Origin: Plasmodium coatneyi
Lineage: Eukaryota > Apicomplexa > Aconoidasida > Haemosporida > Plasmodiidae
Length of the DNA: 64,000 bases
Reading direction: 5' to 3'
Assembly (NCBI RefSeq): GCF_001680005.1
Contig: NC_033567.1
Span: forward strand, 434,001-498,000
Within the stretch, counting starts at the first letter, position 1; each line of letters opens with the position of its first letter. Under the pieces are notes generated by a model. That model did not search any database. It was not told the origin of the DNA and was given only the letters and a program-made list of their open reading frames with translations. Shown in pieces: positions 32,547 through 42,751 of this stretch. A program made the position numbers and the translations under genes.

Positions 32547-35500
32547 ATGAGAGTTCCTCCTGAAATTGATTTGTTGCCCCCAAGGGGAGGTATCGAACAA
32601 GGAAATCACCCACCCTTTTTGAAAAAAAAAAACAGCAAAATTATTTCGTATTTGAAAAATGAATCGCAAATTAATGTACTCTTATCAAAAGCTAAATCAA
32701 AGAATGGAGTAAATTTTTTAAAAAATAATCAACCTGGGAAGTTCTCCCTAAATCAGGACAAAAGAAGAGAGGTAACCCTTTACAACTACTTGTCTAATTT
32801 GTCTTACACACAATCAAGTGGAAAAGGCATAAATGGAAAGGAAGGTGAAATATACATACATAGAAAGTACACAACTCAAAGTGACAACGCACTTATGTCG
32901 TCACCTCCAGGGAAAAAAAAAAGAACAGAGAAATCTACCCTCCTGCATAGATTAGTAACACTTACTCCTCGGGAAGAAACACAAAAAGCGGATGCACACC
33001 TTAAGAGCCACGCAGGAGAAGTAAACAAGAATGACATTCCTCCAGAGGAAAATAAAATAATTACACATTATTATGAAAATTGCAAAATGAAGACCAAAAA
33101 ATATAGCACCCTGAAATACAACATATTTGTTAAGGGACTCAAAAATGAAGACAACGCGACAGAGGGAAGAAACACTTCCTTTCCAAGGGAGGAACCCACT
33201 ATAATCAGTAACAACGTAAATAGTAAGAAAAGCCAACATGCAGAAAGCAAAGCAAAATTCAACTGTGACGATTTGCTGCAAATATACGAACATAGATACC
33301 TTCGCCATATTTTAAAAAACAGCAAAAATTTACCTTCCCATAGGGAAATAAAAACGATAAATAATGCAGATTACGTGCAAGGCCAAAATTCGTATAACTC
33401 AGGAGACCAACAATTAAGCAACAAAACAAAGGACAATAATGTAGACAAATCAGAAGCTGGAATTAACCATCATCATAGTAGGAATTATATACACATTCCT
33501 AGTGACGGAATGTGTGAAAAGAATACCGTTTTGAAGAGGAACTTAAATGAAGAAGTCACCACTCCAGGGGATTGCACACGTTCTCGTTACAATTCGTGTC
33601 ATTCCAACGGGGCTAATAATGCTAATGTGAAAAGTAACACTGCGGATGGTGCTGTCAGCCAGGTCCCAATCCCCCTCGTCAAAGGTATCAATGCTACTGC
33701 GTTGACTAAGCAAAATAGTCACTTCCCTTCCACACACATAGAGGACCCCCATAGAAGCGACAACTTGGGGGATGAAAAGACATCACATGATGGTCATTCC
33801 AATTCTAGAAAAATGGGAAACAGTTTGGGGGACAACACGGAAAAGGAAAATAAAAATAATCCGAACTGTTCGAATGTTTGCAAAAGTAGTTATGAAGACG
33901 CGTCTCAAATTGAGCTTCCTCAAAATGGGATACCCCAAAAAATAGAAACGCTAAGTAGTGCGAACTGTGCAAGGGGAGAATCTCTAGCAATACCCCTTAA
34001 AAAACCTGAACAGAGTGGAACCTCCGCAGTAGAAAAGGACAATCCAACATGTCCCCTACCCAACACCATGCAGTCAAAAAAGGAAGAAGGGGAGAAAATC
34101 CCATGCGCCCCCAACGCAACGGAAAAACTCATTAAAAATATACTAATTAAGGAATTAAAAAATGAAATATATTATAGCATTATCAAAATGGAAGAAGATG
34201 AAAAAGTATCCCGTGAATATGAACATAGACAATCACGCAAAAGGAGAACCTACAAATTGGGGAGTAACAATCGGTTTAGAACACCTAGACATGGAAGTCA
34301 CCTTTTTGCGAGCTGCCCGCCCTCCTTTAAACCTAACACTTCTAGCAGTGATAAAAACCAAACGACTGACACAAAGAACATACCGGAAACGGAGGTCATC
34401 GATGAAAATCCCCCCAAAAGGGACAACAAAGTGGAACACAAGGATAAACAAAAAAAAGTATTAAAAAAAGAAGGCAATAAAAAAACCCTAAATGGTAACA
34501 ATGAAGAAACGCTAAATGGTAGCAATGAAGAAACGCTAAATGGTAGCAATAAGGAAACGCTAAATGGTAGCAATAAGGAAACGCTAAATGGTAGCAATGA
34601 AAAAACGCTAAATGGAAGCAATAAGGAAACGCTAAATGGTAGCAATAAGGAAACGCTAACTGGTAGCAATAAGAAAACGCTAAATGGTAGCAAAAAAAAA
34701 AGCGAAAATGAAGAAAAAAAGGAAAACAAAAATTGTAAGGTAGACATTAATAGGGCAGGAAAACAAATCAACCTTTCAAAAAGTGGTGCAACTAATGGAC
34801 ATGTTCCAAAAGAGGAAAAACGTCAACCTAGAGATGCCCCTAAAAGCGTAACAAATGTGAGTACCCCCAAATTGGTCATCCACAAAATTGATAAGAAAAA
34901 TTCGAAGGAATACATTTCCATAAAAATTGAAAATAAACCGAGCGCAGTCAAAAAATGCACACTGGAAAAAACCAGCAAGGTGGCAAAACCAAATAGAGAG
35001 AAAAAAGAAGTACATAGTGATAAGAGGGGACTTCCGCAAAGCTTACCACCGGAAGGTCCACAAAAGAGCACGGTTAAGCAAAGCACTGACGATCGGTGGA
35101 GTGGTTCCAAAAGGAGTAGCAGCACGCAGGGGGAATCAAAGTACGCTCAAAATTGTGCGGCAACCCCACCACCAAATTGCCCACCAAATTCCACACCAAA
35201 TTCCACACCAAATGGGTCCAATCCAGCACCCACGTGGACCACCTGGCGCGCCCGTCTATTCCCCCTCTTTCGCATTGAGAAGAATCGAATCTACGCAGAT
35301 AAGAACAGTAGAGCGTACACCACCTTCACGGACCACATAAACGATATTATTTGCAAAATATATAGGACTCAAAAGAGATTCCTCATTTTTCATATCATCC
35401 TCTATTCCGTAAATCTCCTAATTTTTTACGGCTTACTACAGAAGGACTTACTGCTCAATGATGAGAGTAGCAGCAACACAAAAGGCACAATGTGTATTCT

Positions 35501-36521
35501 ATATATCCTCATTGCAGAATTGTACATACTATTTTTAAACAACGCTTTTTATTTTTTTTTTAAAAATCAGATCAGAAACGCCATTTCTTCCCTAGATAGG
35601 GTTAATTTAATATATATCATGAGCAAATTATTTCCGCACTACTCCTCCTTTTTTAAGAAGCAATTTTCCGTGCATGGAAAAAAAAGCAATTCATTTTGCA
35701 ACGAGTTGGAAGGTCACCAAAGGGGGATACACAAGGAGAAAGCTTTATCATCCGCGGAGCACTTTACGAATGAATGGAACAATTGGTCCATTAAAAAAAA
35801 ACCCTCTGTACGCTTTGTGGATCCTGAAATACTTAACAAAGTCAAGAATTACCATCACAATGTGACAAACGTAGAAAATGATCACGCGCGATATGCACAC
35901 CACAGTGGACAAGGTAGCATGGGAAAAAATGCACCGATGGATGGGGAAAACTTAGTTCTTTTACAAAACATGAGAGGAGCTCTCATTCATCCGTTCTTTA
36001 ACGCGTCTAATACAACCCCGTATGGAACATATTCGAAACAAACACAACCACCTAACAGTTTAACAGGACAAGGAAATTACCACCTCCCATTTGAACAAGC
36101 TGGACAAAATGACAAAGTAAAATATTCGGCCGCGTCGGAAAAAGCACAGACGAATAAATCTACAGAAAATGAAAAAATAACAAAGCTCACACAATTCATA
36201 CTAAATGCACAAAAAAAAAACATTCCTAAGCAATTTTTTTTTTTTAAATTAAGAAAATACTTCAACTTGTTAATAATTATGTTTGCTTTTGTGCTAATAC
36301 ACACCACCATCTTTCTTGAAATAAAAGATCCATTCCATTTCCACGTAAAAACCAATTTGTTTTTTTTTATTTTCGTATCCTTTGTTATTCTCCTCCAAGT
36401 GCTCATTTCCATAATGGCAGAAATTGAGGAAATTTTTATTCAGAAAATGAAAATGCTTTTAAACAAAAGGGTCACATTTTTGGATTATCAGTTGGCTAAG
36501 TGTCTGCGTCTGAAATATTAA
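32547..36521 (+). CDS. Large multi-pass membrane protein with long low-complexity N-terminal region, unrecognised
   Basis: The frame encodes 1324 residues from the ATG at 32547. It stays open upstream to 32442 but only with GTG, so a spliced first exon is possible. Residues 1-900 are hydrophilic and mostly disordered-looking, rich in Asn, Lys and Ser, and include nine copies of an octapeptide (34476-34691) and a Pro/Asn run (PPPNCPPNSTPNSTPNG). About residues 945-1015 carry two hydrophobic segments (FLIFHIILYSVNLLIFYGLL and MCILYILIAELYILFL). A loop containing VRFVDPEILNKVKNYHHNV follows, and then two more segments near the C-terminus (YFNLLIIMFAFVLIHTTIFL and LFFFIFVSFVILLQVLISI). There is no signal peptide and no domain that I recognise. 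The layout suggests four membrane passes behind a long cytoplasmic region. Confidence 0.78.
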   Translation: MRVPPEIDLLPPRGGIEQGNHPPFLKKKNSKIISYLKNESQINVLLSKAKSKNGVNFLKNNQPGKFSLNQDKRREVTLYNYLSNLSYTQSSGKGINGKEGEIYIHRKYTTQSDNALMSSPPGKKKRTEKSTLLHRLVTLTPREETQKADAHLKSHAGEVNKNDIPPEENKIITHYYENCKMKTKKYSTLKYNIFVKGLKNEDNATEGRNTSFPREEPTIISNNVNSKKSQHAESKAKFNCDDLLQIYEHRYLRHILKNSKNLPSHREIKTINNADYVQGQNSYNSGDQQLSNKTKDNNVDKSEAGINHHHSRNYIHIPSDGMCEKNTVLKRNLNEEVTTPGDCTRSRYNSCHSNGANNANVKSNTADGAVSQVPIPLVKGINATALTKQNSHFPSTHIEDPHRSDNLGDEKTSHDGHSNSRKMGNSLGDNTEKENKNNPNCSNVCKSSYEDASQIELPQNGIPQKIETLSSANCARGESLAIPLKKPEQSGTSAVEKDNPTCPLPNTMQSKKEEGEKIPCAPNATEKLIKNILIKELKNEIYYSIIKMEEDEKVSREYEHRQSRKRRTYKLGSNNRFRTPRHGSHLFASCPPSFKPNTSSSDKNQTTDTKNIPETEVIDENPPKRDNKVEHKDKQKKVLKKEGNKKTLNGNNEETLNGSNEETLNGSNKETLNGSNKETLNGSNEKTLNGSNKETLNGSNKETLTGSNKKTLNGSKKKSENEEKKENKNCKVDINRAGKQINLSKSGATNGHVPKEEKRQPRDAPKSVTNVSTPKLVIHKIDKKNSKEYISIKIENKPSAVKKCTLEKTSKVAKPNREKKEVHSDKRGLPQSLPPEGPQKSTVKQSTDDRWSGSKRSSSTQGESKYAQNCAATPPPNCPPNSTPNSTPNGSNPAPTWTTWRARLFPLFRIEKNRIYADKNSRAYTTFTDHINDIICKIYRTQKRFLIFHIILYSVNLLIFYGLLQKDLLLNDESSSNTKGTMCILYILIAELYILFLNNAFYFFFKNQIRNAISSLDRVNLIYIMSKLFPHYSSFFKKQFSVHGKKSNSFCNELEGHQRGIHKEKALSSAEHFTNEWNNWSIKKKPSVRFVDPEILNKVKNYHHNVTNVENDHARYAHHSGQGSMGKNAPMDGENLVLLQNMRGALIHPFFNASNTTPYGTYSKQTQPPNSLTGQGNYHLPFEQAGQNDKVKYSAASEKAQTNKSTENEKITKLTQFILNAQKKNIPKQFFFFKLRKYFNLLIIMFAFVLIHTTIFLEIKDPFHFHVKTNLFFFIFVSFVILLQVLISIMAEIEEIFIQKMKMLLNKRVTFLDYQLAKCLRLKY
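34476..34691 (+). repeat. Nine 24-bp tandem units coding an octapeptide
   Basis: Nine contiguous 24-bp units read in frame as N-[KE]-[KE]-T-L-[NT]-G-[SN], for example NEETLNGS and NKETLNGS. Units 2 and 3 are identical to each other, and so are 4, 5 and 7, pointing to recent slippage or unequal exchange. Copy number should differ between isolates. Confidence 0.95.
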
Positions 36522-37485
36522 TTTATCCGAGCGACGTGGCGATGCTCGTTGGAAGGGCAGCTCTATAGGCACATCATCAGACGAGGCAACGTGGCAGAAT
36601 TCCTTGCAACTTCATAGCGGGGAATAAAGTGACGAAGATGCAGAAGGAGTGTGTAAGCATAAGGACCAGGGGAGCGTTTCCGAAACTATCAAGAGGAAAC
36701 TAACCGTATTGGGGAAGGCATGTATTTTAGCAAGATGATCACAAGAAGGAAGGAATAAATATGTGTACCTACGTATGTATGTGCATGCAAGTGCTTGCAC
36801 TTTCGCCCCAATATCACATCTAAACATTTTCGGGTGAACCCCATCCAACGAACCGCCAGCGCTGTTTTGAAAAATTCGTTACACAAAGCGCAAAGTGCAC
36901 ATGTACGTGTATTTGTGCAAATGACGCGAAGATGCTGTTCTTAAGTTTTCTTCCTTTTTTGGGGGGGGGGGTTCCCCTATTTAGGCATCTTCTCATTGTA
37001 CTTGTACATCCCCTTGTTTATTCTTACTTCCCCCATTTTTGGCACACAGTTATAAAGTGATACCTACCCGCTGTTTTTATTCCAAATGGCGGATAAATTT
37101 TTTTCGCTGTGGAAACACGCAATAGCGCTATTTAGCTCTGCGGCGAAGTAATTTTTTTTTTTTTTTTTTTTTGTGTACTTTAAAAAAGGTTATTTGCTTA
37201 TTTAAAAAAAGCACATGTGTTCGATCTGATTTGTGTTCCTTTTGACTGTTTAGAAAGGAAAATATACGTGTTCACCTCTTAATTGCGCATGGGCAAATTT
37301 TTTTTTTTTTCCCATTTTTTCCATTCTTTGTGTGAGCTAGTTTGCCCTATTCAGCGATGAAGCGCCCCCTTCTGGCAGAACAACGCAGCATGCACGATTG
37401 GCTAAAATATCACCCATGTATGAATTAACGTACACGCGAAAAAGAGAATGCTCATTACCTGTGCTACCGCCCCTTTATCCCCTCT
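36522..37485. other. Spacer with poly-T tracts
   Basis: This holds the 3' flank of the membrane-protein gene and the promoter of the next gene. A run of 11 G's sits at about 36960-36970 and a run of 21 T's at 37152-37172. Short frames are stop-rich and carry no domain. Confidence 0.45.
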
Positions 37486-37977
37486 ATGATAAGCAAAGAA
37501 CAAAGAAAAAAAAGGAACGCATTATTTTTTCCACCCCCCTTACGCAACAACTGGTACCGAATCATGTATATGCCATTTTTTAACATACTAACAAAAAACG
37601 CTCTATTTTTTAAGACACCGGTTGGGGCAAAAAATAAAAAATTATGCAACTTTGTCAAATGCACAATTAGCACAAACTCGATAACGGAGAAAGTAGATCC
37701 AAGACAGAACGCGCAATTCAAATTACAGCAAATTGGCCGCTTCGATAACGTCATACGTACTGTCCAAGCGGAAGAAGCGGTAAATAAAAGTGCCTCCCTA
37801 GCCATATACAGCCTGCCTAACAATTCCTCATTCATGCTAACTAGGAATGTATGCGAAGAAGATCATTTCAGAAAGGTACTTTATTTTAAGTGGAAAGCCA
37901 GGAAGTCCTATAAAAAAAGGGTTATGAATTTACCCTCCACTAAGTCACGAAGAAGATACGCACAAAAGAATAGGTGA
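37486..37977 (+). CDS. Small basic protein with presequence-like N-terminus, unrecognised
   Basis: The frame gives 163 residues from ATG at 37486. It is basic throughout. The first 55 residues contain Phe, Lys, Arg and Asn with almost no acids (NNWYRIMYMPFFNILTKN, GAKNKKLCNFVKC), as expected for import into the mitochondrion or apicoplast. The middle part (DNVIRTVQAEEAVNKSAS) is globular in composition and the end is strongly basic (FRKVLYFKWKARKSYKKR, LPSTKSRRRYAQKN), reminiscent of a small ribosomal protein. The stop codon is created by a perfect donor sequence AG/GTGAGA at 37972-37979. A phase-matched acceptor at 38049 would extend the protein by 45 residues to 207 (see findings). An organellar ribosomal role is a guess. 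Confidence 0.6.
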   Translation: MISKEQRKKRNALFFPPPLRNNWYRIMYMPFFNILTKNALFFKTPVGAKNKKLCNFVKCTISTNSITEKVDPRQNAQFKLQQIGRFDNVIRTVQAEEAVNKSASLAIYSLPNNSSFMLTRNVCEEDHFRKVLYFKWKARKSYKKRVMNLPSTKSRRRYAQKNR

Positions 37978-38886
37978 GACGGGGGGAAGACAGATACACC
38001 ACTGTATAAACAATTCTAAAGGGGAAGGAGGGGAAAAACCCATTTGCAGTCGGCGATACGGACAAATTGGATATACTTACGCACCATTGACCACTGCCCA
38101 GGGGCATGCTGCTCCACGTAACTGCATAAAAACAAAGAAGTTTCATTTTAATAACTGCCAGTGTGTTAATAAGTCATTACTATAAAAAAAAAAAAAAAAT
38201 TATTTACCCACTTGAATGCATATATATATGTGCACCACTTACACTTCTTCGTAGGATGTTCTTTTTAAAAGATCTTTCACGTTGTGTAAATAATGCGGAA
38301 CATATACACATTCGCGTTTGTGCTTCATTAATAAGCAGGAACGAACCATAACCCATGCATGTATGCACACGCGCATGGTGATGCAAATACGCATAAATAA
38401 TAACAGTAAACTATAAAAGCAATAAAGTTAATTTTTAAAATATTTTTTGGTAAAGCATGAATATACCATGACATGACTGTTCTGATAGACACACATCGAA
38501 AAAAAGGGTGTTTCTCATGAAAGATAGATCTATATTGGTTGGCCGAATGGCCGCCTTTCCGATTAGTGATTGGGCTTAATATTATATATTGCACGTTGTA
38601 CACATATATAATATTCGCACACATGCTAGTGTGTACCTAATGAATGGCGCCCCTTCCCCATCGATGGCTCCTTTTTTATCTGCAAAAACGCACCACACGC
38701 TGAATTTAATTCGTATATACGTATTTTCGGTAATGTTGCCAACATTTGTGAGAGTGTAATACCACTTCTCTGGATAAGCTTCGCCTTTCTGTACCTTCAA
38801 GCTGTTTGCTTCTTCGCGAAATGGAAACCTATCCCATCCATTTATCACAACTTCCTACCACTACTACCTACCCATTATCACCACGG
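37978..38886. other. Convergent spacer, possibly containing a second exon of the preceding gene
   Basis: The stretch 38050-38185 is open and may be a second exon of the basic protein. The rest is AT-rich, with ATATATAT tracts near 38219-38228 and 38600-38612, and no supported gene. Confidence 0.4.
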
Positions 38887-40317
38887 CTAAAAACTGAGGG
38901 AACTCATCCTGGAGCGCATGGGGATGTAGTACAGAAAATCTAAAATGTTGAACCCCTTTATAATCCTCTTTACGATCAAGTCATACTCCTTCTTTGAGTG
39001 CTCGTAAATATTCGCGTGTCGCCCGTTCTTAAATATATAAATATTCTTCAGGGGCAATAATCTGTTTTCCTTCACCTCTTGGGAGAGGATATTCAGCAGC
39101 GAAATGTTATCATTGAGGGAGTGCAAAATGTATATGTTCGCAGGGTTAATGTTATTCTCATTAATCAGTTTGTTGAAGTCGAAGTCGTACAGGTGTCCCT
39201 TCAGTTGGTTGTTCAGTAGCCACATAAAAAAGGAAATAAAATAACTCAACACGGTCTTCCTGTCATATAAATTATTCATATCTCCATTGGCTTTCATTTT
39301 TTCTTCATTTATTTTTTTCTGGATATCATTCAAATTAAAATGAATGTTAATTGTTCTGTGGAGATTTAATATGGGGGAGTCAAATATGTACTTGTCTATA
39401 TAGATAACGTCCTGCTGTCCACTTTTTTTATCACTACTGTAGGGAATAATATTGTTGATAAATTTCTGCTTAGACTTGCTAACAATTTTGTTCTTATAAT
39501 GTTTGGACAGAAGAAGAACAAGAAGGTTGGTCGACGATTGCGTGTATACATTTACCTCATTTAATGCCATTTTATCTTTGAAGTAGATTAAAATGTTGTA
39601 TATATCTTCTACTCCCTTTTCGTTGAAGTTTTTCATATCTGGTATAAATATATTCGTATCATTATGCACATTTAATTTTTTTAAAATATTTAAAAAGAAT
39701 AAGCATGCTTGCCTATTGCTGTTATATCCATGTAGCAGTAAAAACAACTTATTACTTTTCTTGTTCGACTTAATTAACCAACCTTTTATTTTTGCTCCAA
39801 TGGGTATTTCCAGCTCTTCGTACTTCAAATTGTACATAGCGGGAGAGGCATTTTCAGACAAATTGTAATTGTTCAACACATAGGGATCGTTCATTTGCGA
39901 TACTAAACTGTCGCAATTAATGTTTATCAAATATAAAAGGAAAAAAATGAAATACTTTTTTATAAAGACATTTTTGATGTATAAAAAAAGCTTATTAATA
40001 ACATCGTGAAATGTTTTGCTCAGTATATCCTTACTTGTATTAAAACATTTAAATATTTCTCTTTTCATTATCTGGGTGTTTGGGTCATACAAGGCATCTT
40101 GTATGTATTTATAACACTTGTTCTTCTTGCCATTCTTCTCAATGTACGAAAAAAAATAGTTGTTTAATTTGTTTCCCTTTCTGTATAGTACTGCAAGTCT
40201 GCTTTTTAGCACCTTGTTAATGTCAAATATGGCTGAATCATTTGTGTGTATTTTAACACCGAAGTTTTCCTCAAAAAAAAATATCACTAAACAAAAAAGT
40301 AGGACCAATAATTTCAT
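38887..40317 (-). CDS. Secreted or membrane-anchored alpha/beta hydrolase
   Basis: This is a single exon of 476 residues. The N-terminus MKLLVLLFCLVIFFFEENFG is a clear signal peptide or anchor, and a second hydrophobic segment (YFIFFLLYLININC) lies at residues 122-135. The hydrolase fold starts near residue 165. It shows a strand plus oxyanion motif KLFLLLHGYNSNR (190-202) and a nucleophile elbow VYTQSSTN (257-264, Ser261), a variant of GxSxG with Gly replaced by Thr and Thr. The likely acid is Asp403 in LHSLNDNISLLN and the likely His is 434 in KNGRHANIYEHS. The family includes lipases, esterases and thioesterases, and nothing here fixes the substrate. The elbow without glycines is unusual, but all three triad positions are present. 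It probably acts in the secretory pathway or parasitophorous compartment. Confidence 0.78.
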   Translation of the reverse strand: MKLLVLLFCLVIFFFEENFGVKIHTNDSAIFDINKVLKSRLAVLYRKGNKLNNYFFSYIEKNGKKNKCYKYIQDALYDPNTQIMKREIFKCFNTSKDILSKTFHDVINKLFLYIKNVFIKKYFIFFLLYLININCDSLVSQMNDPYVLNNYNLSENASPAMYNLKYEELEIPIGAKIKGWLIKSNKKSNKLFLLLHGYNSNRQACLFFLNILKKLNVHNDTNIFIPDMKNFNEKGVEDIYNILIYFKDKMALNEVNVYTQSSTNLLVLLLSKHYKNKIVSKSKQKFINNIIPYSSDKKSGQQDVIYIDKYIFDSPILNLHRTINIHFNLNDIQKKINEEKMKANGDMNNLYDRKTVLSYFISFFMWLLNNQLKGHLYDFDFNKLINENNINPANIYILHSLNDNISLLNILSQEVKENRLLPLKNIYIFKNGRHANIYEHSKKEYDLIVKRIIKGFNILDFLYYIPMRSRMSSLSF

Positions 40318-41188
40318 CTTTCAGAGAGAATTTTCGAACAAACAGGTGGCAGAAAGAATAAAATTAAATAAAATAACAGCTACAATTTTACACACATGTA
40401 GCCCAGAACAAATAAACAAAACAAAATAATTAACAGGTGACGTTACGTTATACAATCTTTCCTTTCACACATGCGAAGTTAGAAAAATTGGGGAATGCAC
40501 ACTTGTCAAAAGAATTCATTTTACAAAAAGCATCTTGTATTATTTTTCTTACAACAGGACAGCGTGGGAATGGAAAAGAAAGACAATAAAGTTTGCAACT
40601 GCTATTATCATCATAAACAATAATAAAAAGGAGATGACGTGGGTGCAGGGGGGAGGGTCATGAAAATTGGGTTAATACGTTTCAAGCGATATGTGTCTGC
40701 ATTTGCACAGGTGTTCACATGTACGTAGGTAGGCTAATACGTAAAACGGGCAAAGGGTGTAAAACAGGCAAAGGGTGTAAAACGTGCAAAAGGTGTAAAA
40801 CGAGTAAAAGGCGCAAAAAGGCAGGGGCTTACATAAGAATGCACGCAAACATATATTATGCGCGCATGTACATTGGCGCATGCACGGCTTTATACACTCA
40901 CGTACACCATAAGAGGCACAGTATTAGTGTGCCATCAAAGGGTTACACGCATACTTATGACAAGTTATTCTGAACAAACAAGGTTGGCTTTCTTCCGCTT
41001 GCAGAGGGGAAAAGCTTAATTACTTGCGTTCAGTTATATTAGTGAAAAATAAAAAGAAAATACACCTTAATGAATGTATAAAAAAAAGAAGGAAAATATA
41101 GTGAATAAATAAACGCACAATATCGTAATATCGCATTGGTACGACTAAATTTATTTCACTAAATGTTTTTCATTTAAAAAAAAAAAAA
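40318..41188. promoter_or_regulatory. Divergent spacer containing a minisatellite
   Basis: This lies between the starts of the hydrolase gene (-) and the small candidate gene (+), so promoters for both are expected. It includes the 18-bp tandem array at 40741-40812. No other structure stands out. Confidence 0.4.
40741..40812. repeat. Four-copy 18-bp minisatellite
   Basis: Four tandem 18-bp units read GTAAAACGGGCAAAGGGT, GTAAAACAGGCAAAGGGT, GTAAAACGTGCAAAAGGT and GTAAAACGAGTAAAAGGC. The copies diverge progressively to the right, and a partial fifth (GCAAAAAGGC) follows. It is non-coding as far as I can tell. Confidence 0.9.
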
Positions 41189-41410
41189 ATGGAACACATT
41201 TTAAGAAGAAAAAAAAAAAAAGAGATTGATTGGAAAATGTACTCATTTAAACCATTTTTAGGTAACAATTTAATCTTAAAAGGAATGTGCATACGCGTGA
41301 ACCAGAACTTTTTAAATGTAACGACCTCTAGGGACGAAGCTTGGAACATAAAGGAATATGCGAATGTGCGAAGTGGCAAACGTGTAAAAAGCCCGATAGA
41401 TAAGAAATAA
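41189..41410 (+). CDS. Candidate 73-residue protein, unrecognised
   Basis: The ATG at 41189 in an AAAAAAATGG context opens a 73-codon frame. It starts with a basic run (HILRRKKKKEIDW), then YSFKPFLGNNLILKGMCI, NQNFLNVTTSRDEAWNIK and YANVRSGKRVKSPIDKK. After the Lys tract the composition is globular and there is no low complexity, which is unusual for a chance frame in this AT-rich setting. Size and basic character would fit a small organellar ribosomal or membrane-complex subunit. No family is recognised. It lies alone, with more than 800 bp of spacer on each side. Confidence 0.5.
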   Translation: MEHILRRKKKKEIDWKMYSFKPFLGNNLILKGMCIRVNQNFLNVTTSRDEAWNIKEYANVRSGKRVKSPIDKK

Positions 41411-42751
41411 TTGAACAACCAAGTGAAGGAAATGCTTGAATAAAATGCCGAAACAAAGCGCTTAAAAAAATTCTGAAACAAAATGCTTAAAAAAAATGCG
41501 TAACGTTCAAAGATAGCTTTTTTAATGGTGTGTTATACTTCCTAAACGTATTTTCCTTTTTCAATTTTTTTTTTTACGAATTAACAAGGTCCCACATAAA
41601 AATCTGTTCAGTTTAAAAAAAGTGTAAAAGCGCGCAGCTAAGAATAAAACAAGACAACGTATATACAAACGGTTAAAAATGTTCACATAAGAATTATTTC
41701 TCACATCCGGGGAAATTCTTCCCGCAGCACTGCTATAAGCAACTTCGCACGTTCGTAATTTCGCTCTCCAGAAAAATTGAATTTGCATATATTCAATGTA
41801 CCAACTGATGGAGAATTCGCAAAATATGTGTGTAGCATATGACTTTTCATGGCAACCAAATGGAGAATGAAGGAAATTATTTACTGTGCGCATTTGCCAT
41901 AATGGCAACTGTTGCGGGTCATCATTGTGATTGTACACCTTTTTTGTGCTCCTGACATTTTACATTGCGCGGTTTTCTTGTGCCAAAACGAAGGATGTGC
42001 ATATGAGTCATACACACAGTTAGCAAGCACCTCCCCCAAATTGGTAAATATTTCTAAAAACATCACATGTGATATAAACAGACGTTTGGGCAGATTTCCT
42101 ACATTCTTCATGAAACTACACACCCTGCTATGAAAAAAAGAAGAATTGTTTCACACATAGGCAACACTTCCACAGCAACAAATGCAGTTGTTGTACATCC
42201 CTCAAGTCGTAAAATTAAAATGCCAGGTTTGCCTTGCACATACTATATTACAGCTTTGAAAAGCATACAAAGGTACAAATTTTGGTCCATGTTCCAGGAA
42301 GGGAACTTTTTTTCTCCTCATAAAATTAGTGAATAACAATGCTCCATATGGCCGCTAAAAATGTACAACACGGAGGTAATCACATTTCATGATTAATTAG
42401 GGTCTGTTACTAGCAATATGTACTCCCTTTTTCGGTTCTTTTTGCCGTTATTTTATTTCTCCTAAATTTTTTTTTTGTTTCCCGTTCACAATTTGAAGTT
42501 ATACGGTTAGTGCTTTTAAAACAGTGAATCTTTTAACTGGGTATCTCCGTGAATAACTTTCCCTTGGAGGCATATAATGCGCCATGTGTTTATGCCTGAG
42601 CAGGCTGACACAGTTCATGATATGCGGTGCTGCTGGCACTGGTATACACGTGCTCACCGCAACATCGGGAAAACCCCACGCCATTTCTCCCTATCGACCC
42701 TCTCACAACAGTGGGCTAAACCGGCCACACGCAAACGACAAATGAGACACA
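41411..42751. other. Spacer upstream of the methyltransferase gene
   Basis: AT-rich with A-rich GAAACAAAATGCTTAAAAAA-like imperfect repeats at about 41430-41500. Overlapping 70-codon frames at 41912-42133 and 42130-42336 (+) are not convincing. The promoter of the methyltransferase gene should be near the right end. Confidence 0.4.

Noticed and set aside
34298..34771. Leu/Ser/Phe-rich 157-codon minus-strand frame with apparent repeats
   Set aside because: It is the antisense of the octapeptide array in the membrane-protein gene; its repeats simply mirror that array.
40672..40881. Cys/Phe/Tyr repeat peptide on the minus strand (FYTLC-type)
   Set aside because: It is produced by reading the 18-bp minisatellite in reverse; there is no start context and no flanking coding sequence.
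41912..42336. Two consecutive plus-strand frames of 68-73 codons
   Set aside because: Ambiguous composition, no splice signals joining them to the methyltransferase gene, and no recognised motif.
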